NCBI GenBank assembly: GCA_905182565.1
Contig: CAJJCB010000017.1
Span: 124,001-188,000 of the forward strand
Length of the DNA: 64,000 nt
Origin: Acidimicrobiaceae bacterium
Lineage (GTDB): Bacteria > Actinomycetota > Acidimicrobiia > Acidimicrobiales > Poriferisodalaceae
Direction: 5' to 3'
Shown: positions 19,437 to 28,540 of the stretch, in pieces
Numbering within the stretch: position 1 is the stretch's first letter
Layout of the letters: each line of letters opens with the position of its first letter
The notes under the pieces: generated by a model
What the model was told of the DNA's origin: nothing
The model's input: only the letters and a program-made list of their open reading frames with translations
Database searches by the model: none
Program-made: the position numbers and the translations under genes

Positions 19437-20453
19437 ATGTCATCGTTTGAACAGCGGGTAGTTACTCAGGTCAAAATTGAGCGAGAAGGTCTTCAACGAG
19501 TTGTGCTCGATGATGGTACACAAGCCACTTCATTAACTGAGATAGTCGGGTTGCTTGAAGTTGGTCACAGCGTCATCGTTAACACTATTGCAATGGACCT
19601 TGGTCTAGGAACTGGCGGATATCACCTTGTTCATTACAACTTAGATTCAAAACAAGGCGATCAGATGCGTTCGGGACGTGTGCTCAAAGCGCGTTATCTA
19701 TCAGAGCAACTGCAAGCAGACGTCTGGGAAGAACATGATAATGAAAATCGGAACGGTTCAGACCTCAGCGGAATGAGAGTCCTTTTATGTCAGCTCCATA
19801 GCCACGTCGGGGCGATAGCCATCGCGACATCGGCACAGCTTGGAGCCCCAGTTAGTTTTGTGATGACTGACCAAGCATCACTTCCTTTAGCAATAAGCGA
19901 CACCATATCTCAAGCTCAAAACTCACAGGTTATTGGTGTTACCGTCACTACGGGACAATCATTCGGCGGTGAGATAGAGGCAGTTACTGTGGCCTCAGGT
20001 GTGCTCGCTTTGAAAGAGAGAAATGAGAGCAGCGTTTTAATTGGGTGCGGCCCCGGACATCTCGGGACTAATTCCAAGCTCGGCTTTTCCGGAATGGAGC
20101 TGGTTGGGCATGCGACAATATTAAGCAAGCTCGGGGCGAGTGTTGCATTAGCAGTGCGTGCTTCTAGTACCGATCAGAGGGAAAGACATCAAGGTGTAAG
20201 TCACCACACTAAAACTCTTCTCGAACTGATACCGCATCCGATAGCAGTCCCAATTCCATCAGACGTTTCTGCTGAAGAGATCGAAGACCTCGGCCACACG
20301 ACGGTGAGATATAGCAACCCGTCGATCTCAGATCTGCTCAGCAAATCCAGCATAAACATTCAGTCAATGAATAAACCATTGTTCGAGGACGCACTTGCCT
20401 GTGATTATCTGGGAGCTGCTGCCATGTGGCTAGCAGACGCTAGCGCCGTTTAA
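19437..20453 (+). CDS. DUF3866-family protein
   Basis: 338 aa soluble protein that I place in the actinobacterial DUF3866 family on overall layout: an N-terminal small beta domain, NTIAMDLGLGTGGYHLVHYNL, VLLCQLHSHVGAIA, GVTVTTGQSFGGEIEAVTVASG, GCGPGHLGTNSKLGFSGMEL and SHHTKTLLELIP. The many glycine-rich loops and the conserved HSH and SHHTKT motifs suggest an enzyme, but no activity is known. It starts 15 bases after pafA, so it is probably in the same operon. Confidence 0.8.
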   Translation: MSSFEQRVVTQVKIEREGLQRVVLDDGTQATSLTEIVGLLEVGHSVIVNTIAMDLGLGTGGYHLVHYNLDSKQGDQMRSGRVLKARYLSEQLQADVWEEHDNENRNGSDLSGMRVLLCQLHSHVGAIAIATSAQLGAPVSFVMTDQASLPLAISDTISQAQNSQVIGVTVTTGQSFGGEIEAVTVASGVLALKERNESSVLIGCGPGHLGTNSKLGFSGMELVGHATILSKLGASVALAVRASSTDQRERHQGVSHHTKTLLELIPHPIAVPIPSDVSAEEIEDLGHTTVRYSNPSISDLLSKSSINIQSMNKPLFEDALACDYLGAAAMWLADASAV

Positions 20454-20494
20454 TTAATGATTCAAGTAATGATTAATGGGGTGGTGATGAGACC

Positions 20495-21025
20495 ATGAAG
20501 AAACGTATCTGGCGAGTTTGTGTGGAATGGGTGTCCATCGTTGTCGGTGCATTACTGCTCGCACTGGTGCTTAAGGCGACAGCTGTGCAGACCTTCTACA
20601 TACCATCCGCATCTATGCTTCCAACCCTTGAAATAGGTGACAGAATAGTTGTAAGCAAGTTGGCTTTTAGATTGGGTGAAGTCGAACGCAGGGACTTGGC
20701 CGTATTCAGTAAGCCAACCGCTCTTGGCAACGTGGGAATAAACGACTTCATTAAGCGGGTCATTGGATTGCCAGGCGAGGAAATTAGCTCAAGAGATGGT
20801 CAAGTTCTTATTAATGGGAAGCTGCTCCCGGAGCCATATCTGCAAGCAGGCGAATTTACCAGTGACCTGCCGCCTACAAAGATTCCCGATGGTCATTATT
20901 TCGTAATGGGTGACAATCGCAAAAATAGTACCGATAGCCGTTTCTTCGGACCAATTCCGGCGAAGCTGCTCGTCGGGGAGCCATTCATCCGCATTTGGCC
21001 ACTAAGTAGGTTTAACTTTCCGTAA
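20495..21025 (+). CDS. lepB: Signal peptidase I
   Basis: 176 aa with one N-terminal membrane anchor (about residues 10-32) and the catalytic domain outside the membrane. The Ser-Lys dyad is S40 in PSASMLPTL and K87 in FIKRVIGLPGE; the C-terminal box GDNRKNSTDSRFFGPI is intact. It cleaves signal peptides after Sec or Tat export, which fits the tat genes 1 kb downstream. It ends 15 bases from the convergent phosphodiesterase gene. Confidence 0.96.
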   Translation: MKKRIWRVCVEWVSIVVGALLLALVLKATAVQTFYIPSASMLPTLEIGDRIVVSKLAFRLGEVERRDLAVFSKPTALGNVGINDFIKRVIGLPGEEISSRDGQVLINGKLLPEPYLQAGEFTSDLPPTKIPDGHYFVMGDNRKNSTDSRFFGPIPAKLLVGEPFIRIWPLSRFNFP

Positions 21026-21039
21026 GTAGCTTTAGGTTT

Positions 21040-21741
21040 TCAACCCGATCCAGCGCTGACCAGGCGGTCCACGTGGTCACCATGAATGCCGTCGATTCCC
21101 ATTAGATAAAGATTGTGGATCACTCTTTCGTATTGCGCATCCCAGCCGATGCAGTACCTTTCAAACCGATGAAACAAAGTAGTTAGACCTGCGCTCCAAT
21201 CAGAATGATGAAAATTGACAGCATCGATCCCAGACTCCGCTAACGTGGCAGCGTGTCGCTCGGGCCCTTCCTTTAAATACCGCAATCGTGTTGAATGAAC
21301 CAGGTAGGCGCGTGTTAGCGACCTCATTGTTCCAAGCACGCTCATATCTGTGTGGCAAAGCCAAAGCCTGCTTTCAGCTGAGTGCCTTCGAACTACCTTT
21401 AGTGCTGGCTCCGATGCATCCAAGTTCTTCAAATCAAGCGACAGATCGAATGATGTGCCACATTGAAGATAGAGATCGTCCAAGGTACAAATGTGCTCGG
21501 GTAGTTCAGTTTTTTTGAGTTCAGAGATAGGTTTCCGTCGCAATGCTTTCTTGATGTAACCATCGTGGCTCAGCACCGGTACTCCATCTGAAGTTACCCA
21601 TAGATCTGATTCGAGGCCGGTCGCTCCAAGTTTTATAGCCAGATGGAAAGCCTCTAAAGTGTTCTCGGTGGCGTGTGCGCTCGCTCCCCGATGGGCAAAC
21701 AACACCGGACGGTCTCGAAGAGAGGCGAATTTTTGCTCCAC
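21040..21741 (-). CDS. Glycerophosphodiester phosphodiesterase family protein
   Basis: 233 aa with the GDPD signature at the N-terminus: FAHRGASAHATENTLEAF (catalytic His, Arg, Glu), then LESDLWVTSDGVPVLSHDGYI (metal ligands and second His), and FDLSLDLKN further on. No signal peptide is seen, so it is probably cytoplasmic and hydrolyses glycerophosphodiesters to glycerol-3-phosphate and alcohols. It stands alone on the minus strand between lepB and the tat group. Confidence 0.9.
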   Translation of the reverse strand: MEQKFASLRDRPVLFAHRGASAHATENTLEAFHLAIKLGATGLESDLWVTSDGVPVLSHDGYIKKALRRKPISELKKTELPEHICTLDDLYLQCGTSFDLSLDLKNLDASEPALKVVRRHSAESRLWLCHTDMSVLGTMRSLTRAYLVHSTRLRYLKEGPERHAATLAESGIDAVNFHHSDWSAGLTTLFHRFERYCIGWDAQYERVIHNLYLMGIDGIHGDHVDRLVSAGSG

Positions 21742-21824
21742 CTATTCATTTTGCCGCTTTGAAACACAATTCGGTCTCTAAACTGTTAAAAGTTCATCCT
21801 GAAAAATGGAAAGATGGTTGAGGT

Positions 21825-22034
21825 ATGAGTCCTCTTTTGGCGATCCCGCCCCTAGTTTTGGTTATCGGGAGTGCACTGATCTACCGAAAGATTGACTCCG
21901 TTACGGCAGAGACCCATAGGACGGTTGAGTCCATTGGGAGTTTAGTGGTGGCTACTGATTCCCTCGCAGAGCCGCTACAACATGCAAGTTCGCTCATCAG
22001 GCCGTTAAAAGAGAAATCAAGTGAAAATTTTTAG
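21825..22034 (+). CDS. Small membrane-anchored protein (69 aa)
   Basis: An N-terminal hydrophobic helix (LLAIPPLVLVIGSALIYRK) is followed by a coiled-coil-like tail (IDSVTAETHRTVESIGSLVV). GAGG precedes the ATG by a few bases. It lies 39 bases upstream of the TatA/B-like gene on the same strand. It could be a membrane scaffold or a helper of the Tat genes, but I do not recognise a family and it may not be conserved. Confidence 0.5.
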   Translation: MSPLLAIPPLVLVIGSALIYRKIDSVTAETHRTVESIGSLVVATDSLAEPLQHASSLIRPLKEKSSENF

Positions 22035-22073
22035 TATGCGGCGTATAGCTCAATACGACGTAGTCTCGTAGAC

Positions 22074-22343
22074 GTGAATCTCACTCCGAATGAGGTGTTA
22101 ATCATTGTTTTTGTGGCATTAGTCGCTCTCGGTCCGAAACAAATGCCTGAAGCCGTTAGACGCGCGGCTACAGCGTTGACCAAGCTAAAACAATTTAGCC
22201 GTTCGGTAAAAAGCGAGTTAGATGAAGCTGTTAACAACAGCATTGTGACGTCAGCACATGATGAATTTTTAGCTAAACCATCTAGTGAAAAGCCAGCCGA
22301 AGAGACTGCCAACAACGAAGGCGAAGATAAGGACTCTTCGTGA
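22074..22343 (+). CDS. Twin-arginine translocase TatA/TatB-family protein
   Basis: 89 aa, GTG start. Short periplasmic N-terminus, one membrane helix (EVLIIVFVALVAL), the hinge GPKQMPEAVRR and an amphipathic helix (AATALTKLKQFSRSVKSEL), then an acidic tail. The GPKQMPE hinge and acidic tail fit TatB better than TatA, but the two cannot be separated from sequence alone. It overlaps tatC by 4 bases. Together they export folded, cofactor-bearing proteins. Confidence 0.86.
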   Translation: MNLTPNEVLIIVFVALVALGPKQMPEAVRRAATALTKLKQFSRSVKSELDEAVNNSIVTSAHDEFLAKPSSEKPAEETANNEGEDKDSS

Positions 22344-23146
22344 GGCTATTTTTCAAAAAAGCTTCTACGAACCGAAACATGTCCTTTTGGGATCACGTAG
22401 CTGAACTCCGACGAAGGCTCATTTACTGTTTTGTAACTTTGACAGCGACGTCTTTCGTTGGTGTTTTGGTTTATGACTGGCTTCTACGGAATGTGTTTCT
22501 ACCACCATATTGCAGGGTATTGATTAAGGAGGGCTTTGATCGGCCGTGCAACCTTGTGATCCTAGATCCACTCGATGGCTTCAGAACACGAATCAAGGTT
22601 TCTATTTATGTCGGATTGGTATTGGCGATGCCTATTCTCTTATGGAATCTATGGCGATTCATAACTCCGGCGTTGCAACAGCGAGAGAAAAGACTCACTC
22701 TGCCATTCATGATAAGCGGCCTAACATTGTTCAGCGTGGGCGCATATCTCGCATACAACACCTTTGAGAGGGCTCTTAGTTTTCTTATCTCATTTGGAGG
22801 AAGCCAAGTGGACCCGATGTTCTCGCCCGGATCTTATCTAGGCCTGATTACTTATATGATGTTCGCATTTGGAATAGGGTTTCAATTCCCGATTATTCTA
22901 GTGTTCCTTCAACTCGTCGGAATTCTTCGACCTGCGCAACTAAGAAAAGCGCGAAGATTTTGCATCGTAGGCATAGTTGCAGTGGCCGCCATTATCACTC
23001 CATCGGGAGATCCCATTTCTCTAGCGACGTTATCTGTTCCTCTGTACATATTTTTTGAATTTTCTATACTCATTGGCTATCTAGCAACACGCCGGAGACA
23101 TGGTTGGGTCCCTCGGTCAAAGCGTGGTGTTAGTCATGGAATCTGA
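22340..23146 (+). CDS. tatC: Twin-arginine translocase subunit TatC
   Basis: 268 aa with six predicted membrane helices. Seen: the conserved N-terminal MSFWDHVAELRRRLIYC signal-recognition segment, PLDGFRTRIKVSIYVG, PALQQREKR, and FGIGFQFPIILVFLQLVGIL. GTG start coupled to the TatA/B-like gene. The C-terminal end overlaps the helicase start by 11 bases if that gene begins at its better ATG. Confidence 0.95.
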   Translation: MRLFFKKASTNRNMSFWDHVAELRRRLIYCFVTLTATSFVGVLVYDWLLRNVFLPPYCRVLIKEGFDRPCNLVILDPLDGFRTRIKVSIYVGLVLAMPILLWNLWRFITPALQQREKRLTLPFMISGLTLFSVGAYLAYNTFERALSFLISFGGSQVDPMFSPGSYLGLITYMMFAFGIGFQFPIILVFLQLVGILRPAQLRKARRFCIVGIVAVAAIITPSGDPISLATLSVPLYIFFEFSILIGYLATRRRHGWVPRSKRGVSHGI

Positions 23147-25742
23147 CCCAAAGGCACTTCGCGAGAAACTGATTCAACGGATTGGTTTTTCACCTGACCC
23201 ATTTCAATTAGAAGCATTTGACGCGATCGATGCAAATGAGTCAGTCCTAGTTGCTGCTCCAACTTCATCAGGTAAAACTTTAGTAGCTGAGTACGGCATT
23301 TCGACTGCTCTGGCACGCGGTCAGACTGTGATCTATACGACTCCTATCAAAGCTCTGTCGAATCAGAAAATGAAAGATTTGAGTAAGTGGCTCGGAAAAG
23401 AAAATGTCGGGCTTCTTACCGGAGATAATAGTATTCGGGGAGACGCCGCAGTAGTTGTCATGACCACCGAAGTCCTTCGTAACATGATCTATGCGGACTC
23501 TGATCGTTTAGCGGATTTAGGTCTGGTCGTCTTAGACGAAGTCCATTACTTGCAAGACCCATACCGAGGACCAGTCTGGGAAGAAGTTATTATTCAACTT
23601 CCGAAGCATGTAAATCTCGTTTGCTTGTCGGCTACTGTAAGTAATGCTGATGAGGTATCTGACTGGATCACCGCAGTTCGGGGATATTGTGCCTGCGTAA
23701 TCGAACGAACACGGCCAGTCGCCTTGCATGACCACTACTTGCTCTACGAAAAAGGAAGTAGACGTTTACGGGAGTTTCGGACGTTGAGCGATGGGTTTCC
23801 GAACCCAGAGGTCGAGAGGTACTTGGCAAAGGCAGGCGGAGCTCGACAGCGTGACGGCCGACAAAGAGGTAGCCGAGCAGGTCGGCCACGTAGAGCAGAA
23901 ATTCTAAGACACCTTGATGATCGGAACCAGTTACCTGCAATCATATTTATTTTTTCAAGAAAAGGCTGCGAAGAAGCTGTTCGCAGCTGCGTAGACCAGG
24001 GAGTCAGTTTCTTAGATGGTCGGCAGCAACGCCTCGTTGAAGCTATCGCAGAGGAGCACTGCTCCGGCTTAACAGCCGAGGATCTAGCGCTGCTCGGCTA
24101 TCACGAATGGCTAGAAGGCCTTCAATGTGGTGTAGCAGCACATCATGCAGGAATGGTTGCGCCATTCAAAGAAGCAGTGGAAGACTGTTTTGCCGCAGGG
24201 CTGCTAAAGACAGTCTTCGCGACTGAAACATTGGCACTCGGTGTTAATTTGCCTGCAAGATCTGTCGTAATCGAACAGATAAGTAGATTCAGAGGGGAAG
24301 GTCACGTCGCATTAACTGCGTCAGAGTACGCTCAGCTAACCGGGAGAGCTGGGAGGCGTGGCATTGACTCCGTAGGACATGCCTACACGCTCTGGAGCCC
24401 TTACGAGTCCTACCAGCAGATAGCTGAGCTAGCCGCTAATAAAGATTTTGAGCTTGAGTCATCATTTCGGCCAACTTACAATATGGCCGTCAATTTGATG
24501 GCCCAGAAAAACCGAGAAGACGCCATTGACTTATTGCAGCTCTCCTTTGCTCAATTCCGCTCGAATAGAAGAGTCGCTGGTTGGATGCGGAAAGTGGAGA
24601 AGGCTCGCGAGAAGTTGAGGGCTAGCGAATCTGAACTGAAGGCAAATCAACAGACTCGGCCAAATGAATCACTTCAAAATACGATTGATTCAATGCAGTT
24701 AAATAAGGCACTTAAAAAAATTAAGCCAGGATCGTTAGTAACCCATAATCGCCAAAGCGGCCACCGGCTATTGTTAGTAATTGGCACAAGTACGCGTCGA
24801 GACGGCACAACAAGATTAAGGGTAGTCACAACCCGAGGTAAGACTTTACTTGTCACATCAAGCGACTTCGAAGAGCTACCTGAGGTTTTGGACCAGGTCG
24901 CCTTACCGAAACCATTTGCCCCAAATAGGCGTGAGTTTCAGCGTGCTGCGAGCAACGCCATGAAGCGGCATATTATCGAAAAAGAAATTTCACAACCAAA
25001 TCCGAATTCCAAGACTAATCGAGCAAGCATCGGAAAGAGCGAAGCGCAAAGAAAGGCTGCAAATGCGCGGATAGACATCGGGGTCCTGGAGAAGCAAATT
25101 CGAACGGCGGACGGCGGCTTAGGTAGAACACTTGACTTAATCATCGAGGTACTCGAAAAATTTGATTGTGTCGAGGGTTGGTCCCTCAAGCCAGCTGGAC
25201 AACGATTGCAAAGAGTTTTCAACGAATTAGATTTATTAATAGTTCTATGTATCGAACATGGATACTTTGATGGCTTGGATCCAAGTTCGTTAGCGGGTCT
25301 AGTCTCGCTGTTGACTTACGAACATCGAAGCCGAGTCGAGCCTCCGACTCCATGGTATCCAAGCGCCATGCTCAGAACGCGAGCAAAAAGTATTGATGGG
25401 CTTTGGTCAAAACTGCGGGCAGAAGAATCAAAACGTGGATTGTCAGAAAGTAGATCACCAGACCCAACGCTATTCTCAGCGGTACACGGTTGGGCGGCAG
25501 GCCACTCGCTAGACGAAGTCCTTGATGAAGATTTCTTGGTAGCAGGAGATTTTGTGCGTCATATTAAGCAGGTAGTTGATTTACTGTCACAGATAGCAGA
25601 AGTTACCCCCAATTCCGAGACGGCCCGGACAGCACGCCGAAGCATTAGTGCTTTAGACCGAGGTGTCGTTGCCATCGCTACTCGACTAGGAGAGAACGAA
25701 CCGCCTGATGTGTCGGCTATCCAGGACGCTGGAGCGACGTGA
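23136..25742 (+). CDS. helY: HelY-type DExH superfamily II RNA helicase (Ski2/Mtr4-like)
   Basis: 868 aa from the ATG at 23136; an in-frame ATG at 23100 would add 12 residues and a deeper overlap with tatC, which I think less likely because homology begins at SDPKALREKLIQRIGFSPDPFQ. Walker A APTSSGKT at residues 41-48, motif II DEVHYLQDP, SATVSNADE (motif III), and the helicase C domain with GVNLPARSVVIE and QLTGRAGRRGIDS (motif VI). The long C-terminal half is the Mtr4-like arch and helical region. Acts in RNA turnover or quality control. Confidence 0.93.
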   Translation: MESDPKALREKLIQRIGFSPDPFQLEAFDAIDANESVLVAAPTSSGKTLVAEYGISTALARGQTVIYTTPIKALSNQKMKDLSKWLGKENVGLLTGDNSIRGDAAVVVMTTEVLRNMIYADSDRLADLGLVVLDEVHYLQDPYRGPVWEEVIIQLPKHVNLVCLSATVSNADEVSDWITAVRGYCACVIERTRPVALHDHYLLYEKGSRRLREFRTLSDGFPNPEVERYLAKAGGARQRDGRQRGSRAGRPRRAEILRHLDDRNQLPAIIFIFSRKGCEEAVRSCVDQGVSFLDGRQQRLVEAIAEEHCSGLTAEDLALLGYHEWLEGLQCGVAAHHAGMVAPFKEAVEDCFAAGLLKTVFATETLALGVNLPARSVVIEQISRFRGEGHVALTASEYAQLTGRAGRRGIDSVGHAYTLWSPYESYQQIAELAANKDFELESSFRPTYNMAVNLMAQKNREDAIDLLQLSFAQFRSNRRVAGWMRKVEKAREKLRASESELKANQQTRPNESLQNTIDSMQLNKALKKIKPGSLVTHNRQSGHRLLLVIGTSTRRDGTTRLRVVTTRGKTLLVTSSDFEELPEVLDQVALPKPFAPNRREFQRAASNAMKRHIIEKEISQPNPNSKTNRASIGKSEAQRKAANARIDIGVLEKQIRTADGGLGRTLDLIIEVLEKFDCVEGWSLKPAGQRLQRVFNELDLLIVLCIEHGYFDGLDPSSLAGLVSLLTYEHRSRVEPPTPWYPSAMLRTRAKSIDGLWSKLRAEESKRGLSESRSPDPTLFSAVHGWAAGHSLDEVLDEDFLVAGDFVRHIKQVVDLLSQIAEVTPNSETARTARRSISALDRGVVAIATRLGENEPPDVSAIQDAGAT

Positions 25743-26353
25743 CTATAAAAAATGGCCAGCCGTGGGGTCAGTTAGGTTCATTACCTCCAGCCGGTGTGGC
25801 TATACAGTCAGATGGCGAGTTGCGGAGCGTAGTTCAGAAGTGCATGCGCACTGATACGCCGCTTCCAGTTTTCGGATTATTGAACGGCGACTTATGGCGT
25901 GCTGTAGGTGCTCCCATAGGTGGACTTAACAGGCTCAGAAGCGAACAGGCTCAGACCGTCACCATTGATTTAGTGGAAGTAGGAATGGACGAACAAACGA
26001 GCTGGTTTTGTTCACACATGTTCATTAGGAACCGACTATGGCTTGGAAAAACAATAGCCGTCATGAATAGTGAGTGGATGGGGCAATGGCGCGTAGCGCC
26101 TCGAGCTCACCCTAACGACGGCAAAGTTGACATAGTCGAAGGAGCACTACCATTAGGGCAGCGGCTTATCGCTCGCAAACGGATTCGCACAGGAGATCAT
26201 ATTCCGCATCCGAGAATAAAGGTATCTCAGAAATCGGCTTGGTCCGCAAAGCTAGATCCTCTAGATAACGTTTATTTAGATGGGCAGAAAGTCGGTAGGT
26301 TTAAGGCTATTAAGCTTAAAGTTTTGCCTGATGCTCTGACTGTAGTGTTCTAG
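25739..26353 (+). CDS. Stand-alone domain resembling the C-terminal half of YegS/diacylglycerol-kinase-like lipid kinases
   Basis: 204 aa, coupled to helY by a 4-base overlap. The C-terminal half reads RVAPRAHPNDGKVDIVEGAL, RKRIRTGDHIPHPRIKVSQ and NVYLDGQKVGRFKAIKLKVLPDALTVV, which closely resembles the beta-sandwich domain at the end of DgkB/YegS lipid kinases (the HPNDG and VYLDGE motifs). The N-terminal nucleotide-binding GGDGT domain of those kinases is absent, so it is not expected to be a kinase alone. Function unknown. The domain assignment is from motif resemblance. Confidence 0.66.
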   Translation: MTIKNGQPWGQLGSLPPAGVAIQSDGELRSVVQKCMRTDTPLPVFGLLNGDLWRAVGAPIGGLNRLRSEQAQTVTIDLVEVGMDEQTSWFCSHMFIRNRLWLGKTIAVMNSEWMGQWRVAPRAHPNDGKVDIVEGALPLGQRLIARKRIRTGDHIPHPRIKVSQKSAWSAKLDPLDNVYLDGQKVGRFKAIKLKVLPDALTVVF

Positions 26354-26464
26354 GCTCGAATGAATTATTCGTGTATTTCGCAGATGACTCGGGGAGGGTC
26401 CTCCTCTAAGGCTCGGAAACCTTCTACGATCAGGAACTCGACCCAAAACTCTTGGATTTAGGCT

Positions 26465-28069
26465 GTGAATAACTACGCATCGGAAACTTTCTCAACAGCT
26501 GAAGAAGATGTGCTGCGTCGATATTTCACGAATTTAGATCAACCAGTATTCGCCCTAGTCAATTTGCCAGAAGTCGTCAAGGGTGCCCTGTTCGCTCGTT
26601 ATAGCCGAACTCACAAGAGCCTACGGCGTTTATTCCTAGACGAATTCGTTGATGATTTAGATATATCCGGTGACCACTCTATTGATGCAACTGTGGGGCT
26701 TGCCAAGGCGGAAGAGCTTTATCAGAGAGTATTTGTAGAGTACGGAGATGACTCAGTAGCTCAGTTGGGTGGAGTTCACCTAGCATGTGAACAATCGTCT
26801 AATCTTCTTACAAAGATCCTTGAGCGGGGCAGACTGATGTCCTACTTAGAGCAGTCAACGCGGTATTTGAGTTATGACAGGCGATTAGATGGTAGGTACC
26901 GGTACCACCGAGATCCCGACGTCCTTGCCTCGAACCTCGGAACCCGCTACGTGGGTGATATCGATCGCATTTTCGACCGGTACGCCCAACTCGTACCCGA
27001 AATGCAAGAGTTCTATAAGCTGGCTACTCCACAAAGTAATGAAGTCGGTGACCTAGCATATCGGCAGACTATTCGTGCCAAATCCTTTGACGCTGTCCGG
27101 GGTTTGTTACCCGCTGCAAGTTTGTCCAACGTTGGGATTTATGGCACGGGTCAAGGATATGAGGCACTATTATTGCGAATGCGTTCTCATCCGCTGCCTG
27201 AAGCCCGAGCTTACTCGGACATGATGCTCATGGAATTGCGAAAGGTTATTCCATCATTTCTTAGAAGAGTAGATATCGAAGATAGAGGTATCGCCTGGTC
27301 AAGATACATGAAAGAAAATCGTGAGTCCATGGCTTCTGTTTCGACGGAATTGTTAAACGACATCGAGCCCACAACCGTCGATGAGGTAAGCCTAATAGAT
27401 TGGGACCCAGACGGAGAGCGCAAAATGTTGGCGGCGATGTTGTATTCACAGAGCCGATTAGGCGAGGCGCAACTAATCTCAGTTATTGACCGTATGAGTA
27501 GTGAAGAGAAACTTAGCTTGGCTAGAAGCTATGTGGGGGAGCGTACCAACCGTCGGCATCGCCCAAGTCGTGCGCTCGAACGGCTTGGTTACCGCTTTGA
27601 TGTGCTCTCAGATTATGGTGGCTTTCGCGATATGCAACGTCATCGACTGCTAACAATAGAGTGGCAATCCTTGACGCCGTATCACGGATATGAGGTACCA
27701 GAAGATATTGAAGCGTGTGGGCTTACTGATAAATATGTCACCGCATTAGAGCGGTCAAAAGACCTCTACGAAGCGATGAAAGAGCCATTTCCAGAGCAAG
27801 CTTCGTACGCAGTATCCATGGCCTATCGGATCCGCTACGTGATGCAATTCAATGCACGTGAAGCACTTCATATGCTCGAGCTGCGTAGCCAGCCCCAAGG
27901 TCACCCGAATTACCGTCGCGTGGCACAGGCAATGTATCGACAGATAGGTGATGTCGCAGGCCATAATATCGTGGCTGGAATGTTTGATTTCATGGATCTT
28001 ACGGCTGCGGAAGAAGGTCGATTAGAATCCGAGCGCTCTCTAGAAGACCGTCGCGAAAATAAATCCTGA
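26465..28069 (+). CDS. Double-length FAD-dependent thymidylate synthase (ThyX)-like protein
   Basis: 534 aa, about twice a normal ThyX. Residues 121-134 (RGRLMSYLEQSTRY) are a degenerate copy of the ThyX signature RHRxxSxNExSxRY with His changed to Gly and Asn to Leu. A second ThyX-like half keeps RHR at 392-394 (MQRHRLLTIEW) but not the remainder of the motif. Preceding text YGDDSVAQLGGVHLACEQSS also fits ThyX. Long ThyX-like proteins of this type occur in several phyla and are annotated as thymidylate synthases, but whether they methylate dUMP is doubtful. It overlaps the next gene by one base. Confidence 0.84.
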   Translation: MNNYASETFSTAEEDVLRRYFTNLDQPVFALVNLPEVVKGALFARYSRTHKSLRRLFLDEFVDDLDISGDHSIDATVGLAKAEELYQRVFVEYGDDSVAQLGGVHLACEQSSNLLTKILERGRLMSYLEQSTRYLSYDRRLDGRYRYHRDPDVLASNLGTRYVGDIDRIFDRYAQLVPEMQEFYKLATPQSNEVGDLAYRQTIRAKSFDAVRGLLPAASLSNVGIYGTGQGYEALLLRMRSHPLPEARAYSDMMLMELRKVIPSFLRRVDIEDRGIAWSRYMKENRESMASVSTELLNDIEPTTVDEVSLIDWDPDGERKMLAAMLYSQSRLGEAQLISVIDRMSSEEKLSLARSYVGERTNRRHRPSRALERLGYRFDVLSDYGGFRDMQRHRLLTIEWQSLTPYHGYEVPEDIEACGLTDKYVTALERSKDLYEAMKEPFPEQASYAVSMAYRIRYVMQFNAREALHMLELRSQPQGHPNYRRVAQAMYRQIGDVAGHNIVAGMFDFMDLTAAEEGRLESERSLEDRRENKS

Positions 28070-28536
28070 TGGAAGAACAAGCGAGAACTGCATCAATCAC
28101 CGAGCTTCCGATAATTGCGGAGTTAGCGGATGAAGCTGTACGAGAACAAATGGACGGTCGTGGGGGATACATATGGAGCCGCCGACAAACTTCGACAGTG
28201 CCATACATTTTGTCTTTAGAAGCAGCGATGTCTAGCCCAGATGAAGAAGTATGGGTCGGTACTCTAGATAGCGCGATTCTTAGTTATGCACGTGCGAAAG
28301 TAGAAGTGCTGAGAACTGGCGAATATCTGGGACTCGTTACCGATATTTACGTTACGCCTGAAGCTCGTAGTGTCGGTCTAGGGGAAGCTCTGATTAACGT
28401 TATAATCGCATGGTGTAGCGAACGAAAATGCGTTGGGATCGATTCGATGGCATTACCAGGAAATCGAGAGACAAAAAATTTCTTCGAAACTTTCGGGTTT
28501 AAAGCTCGCTTGTTGACGGTACATAGATCTCTGTAA
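28069..28536 (+). CDS. GNAT-family N-acetyltransferase
   Basis: 155 aa, coupled to the ThyX-like gene (shared TGATG). The GNAT core is visible: a central strand GLVTDIYVTPEARSVGLGEALINVII, where ARSVGLGEAL replaces the usual acetyl-CoA loop R/QxxGxG/A, and the C-terminal NFFETFGFKARLLTVHRSL. Substrate cannot be inferred. Confidence 0.88.
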   Translation: MEEQARTASITELPIIAELADEAVREQMDGRGGYIWSRRQTSTVPYILSLEAAMSSPDEEVWVGTLDSAILSYARAKVEVLRTGEYLGLVTDIYVTPEARSVGLGEALINVIIAWCSERKCVGIDSMALPGNRETKNFFETFGFKARLLTVHRSL

Positions 28537-28540
28537 CTCG

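Noticed and set aside
26354-26464. Terminator at GGAGG-GT-CCTCC (26393-26404)
   Set aside because: The loop is only two bases and no T-run follows; it may be chance in a short GC-rich patch.
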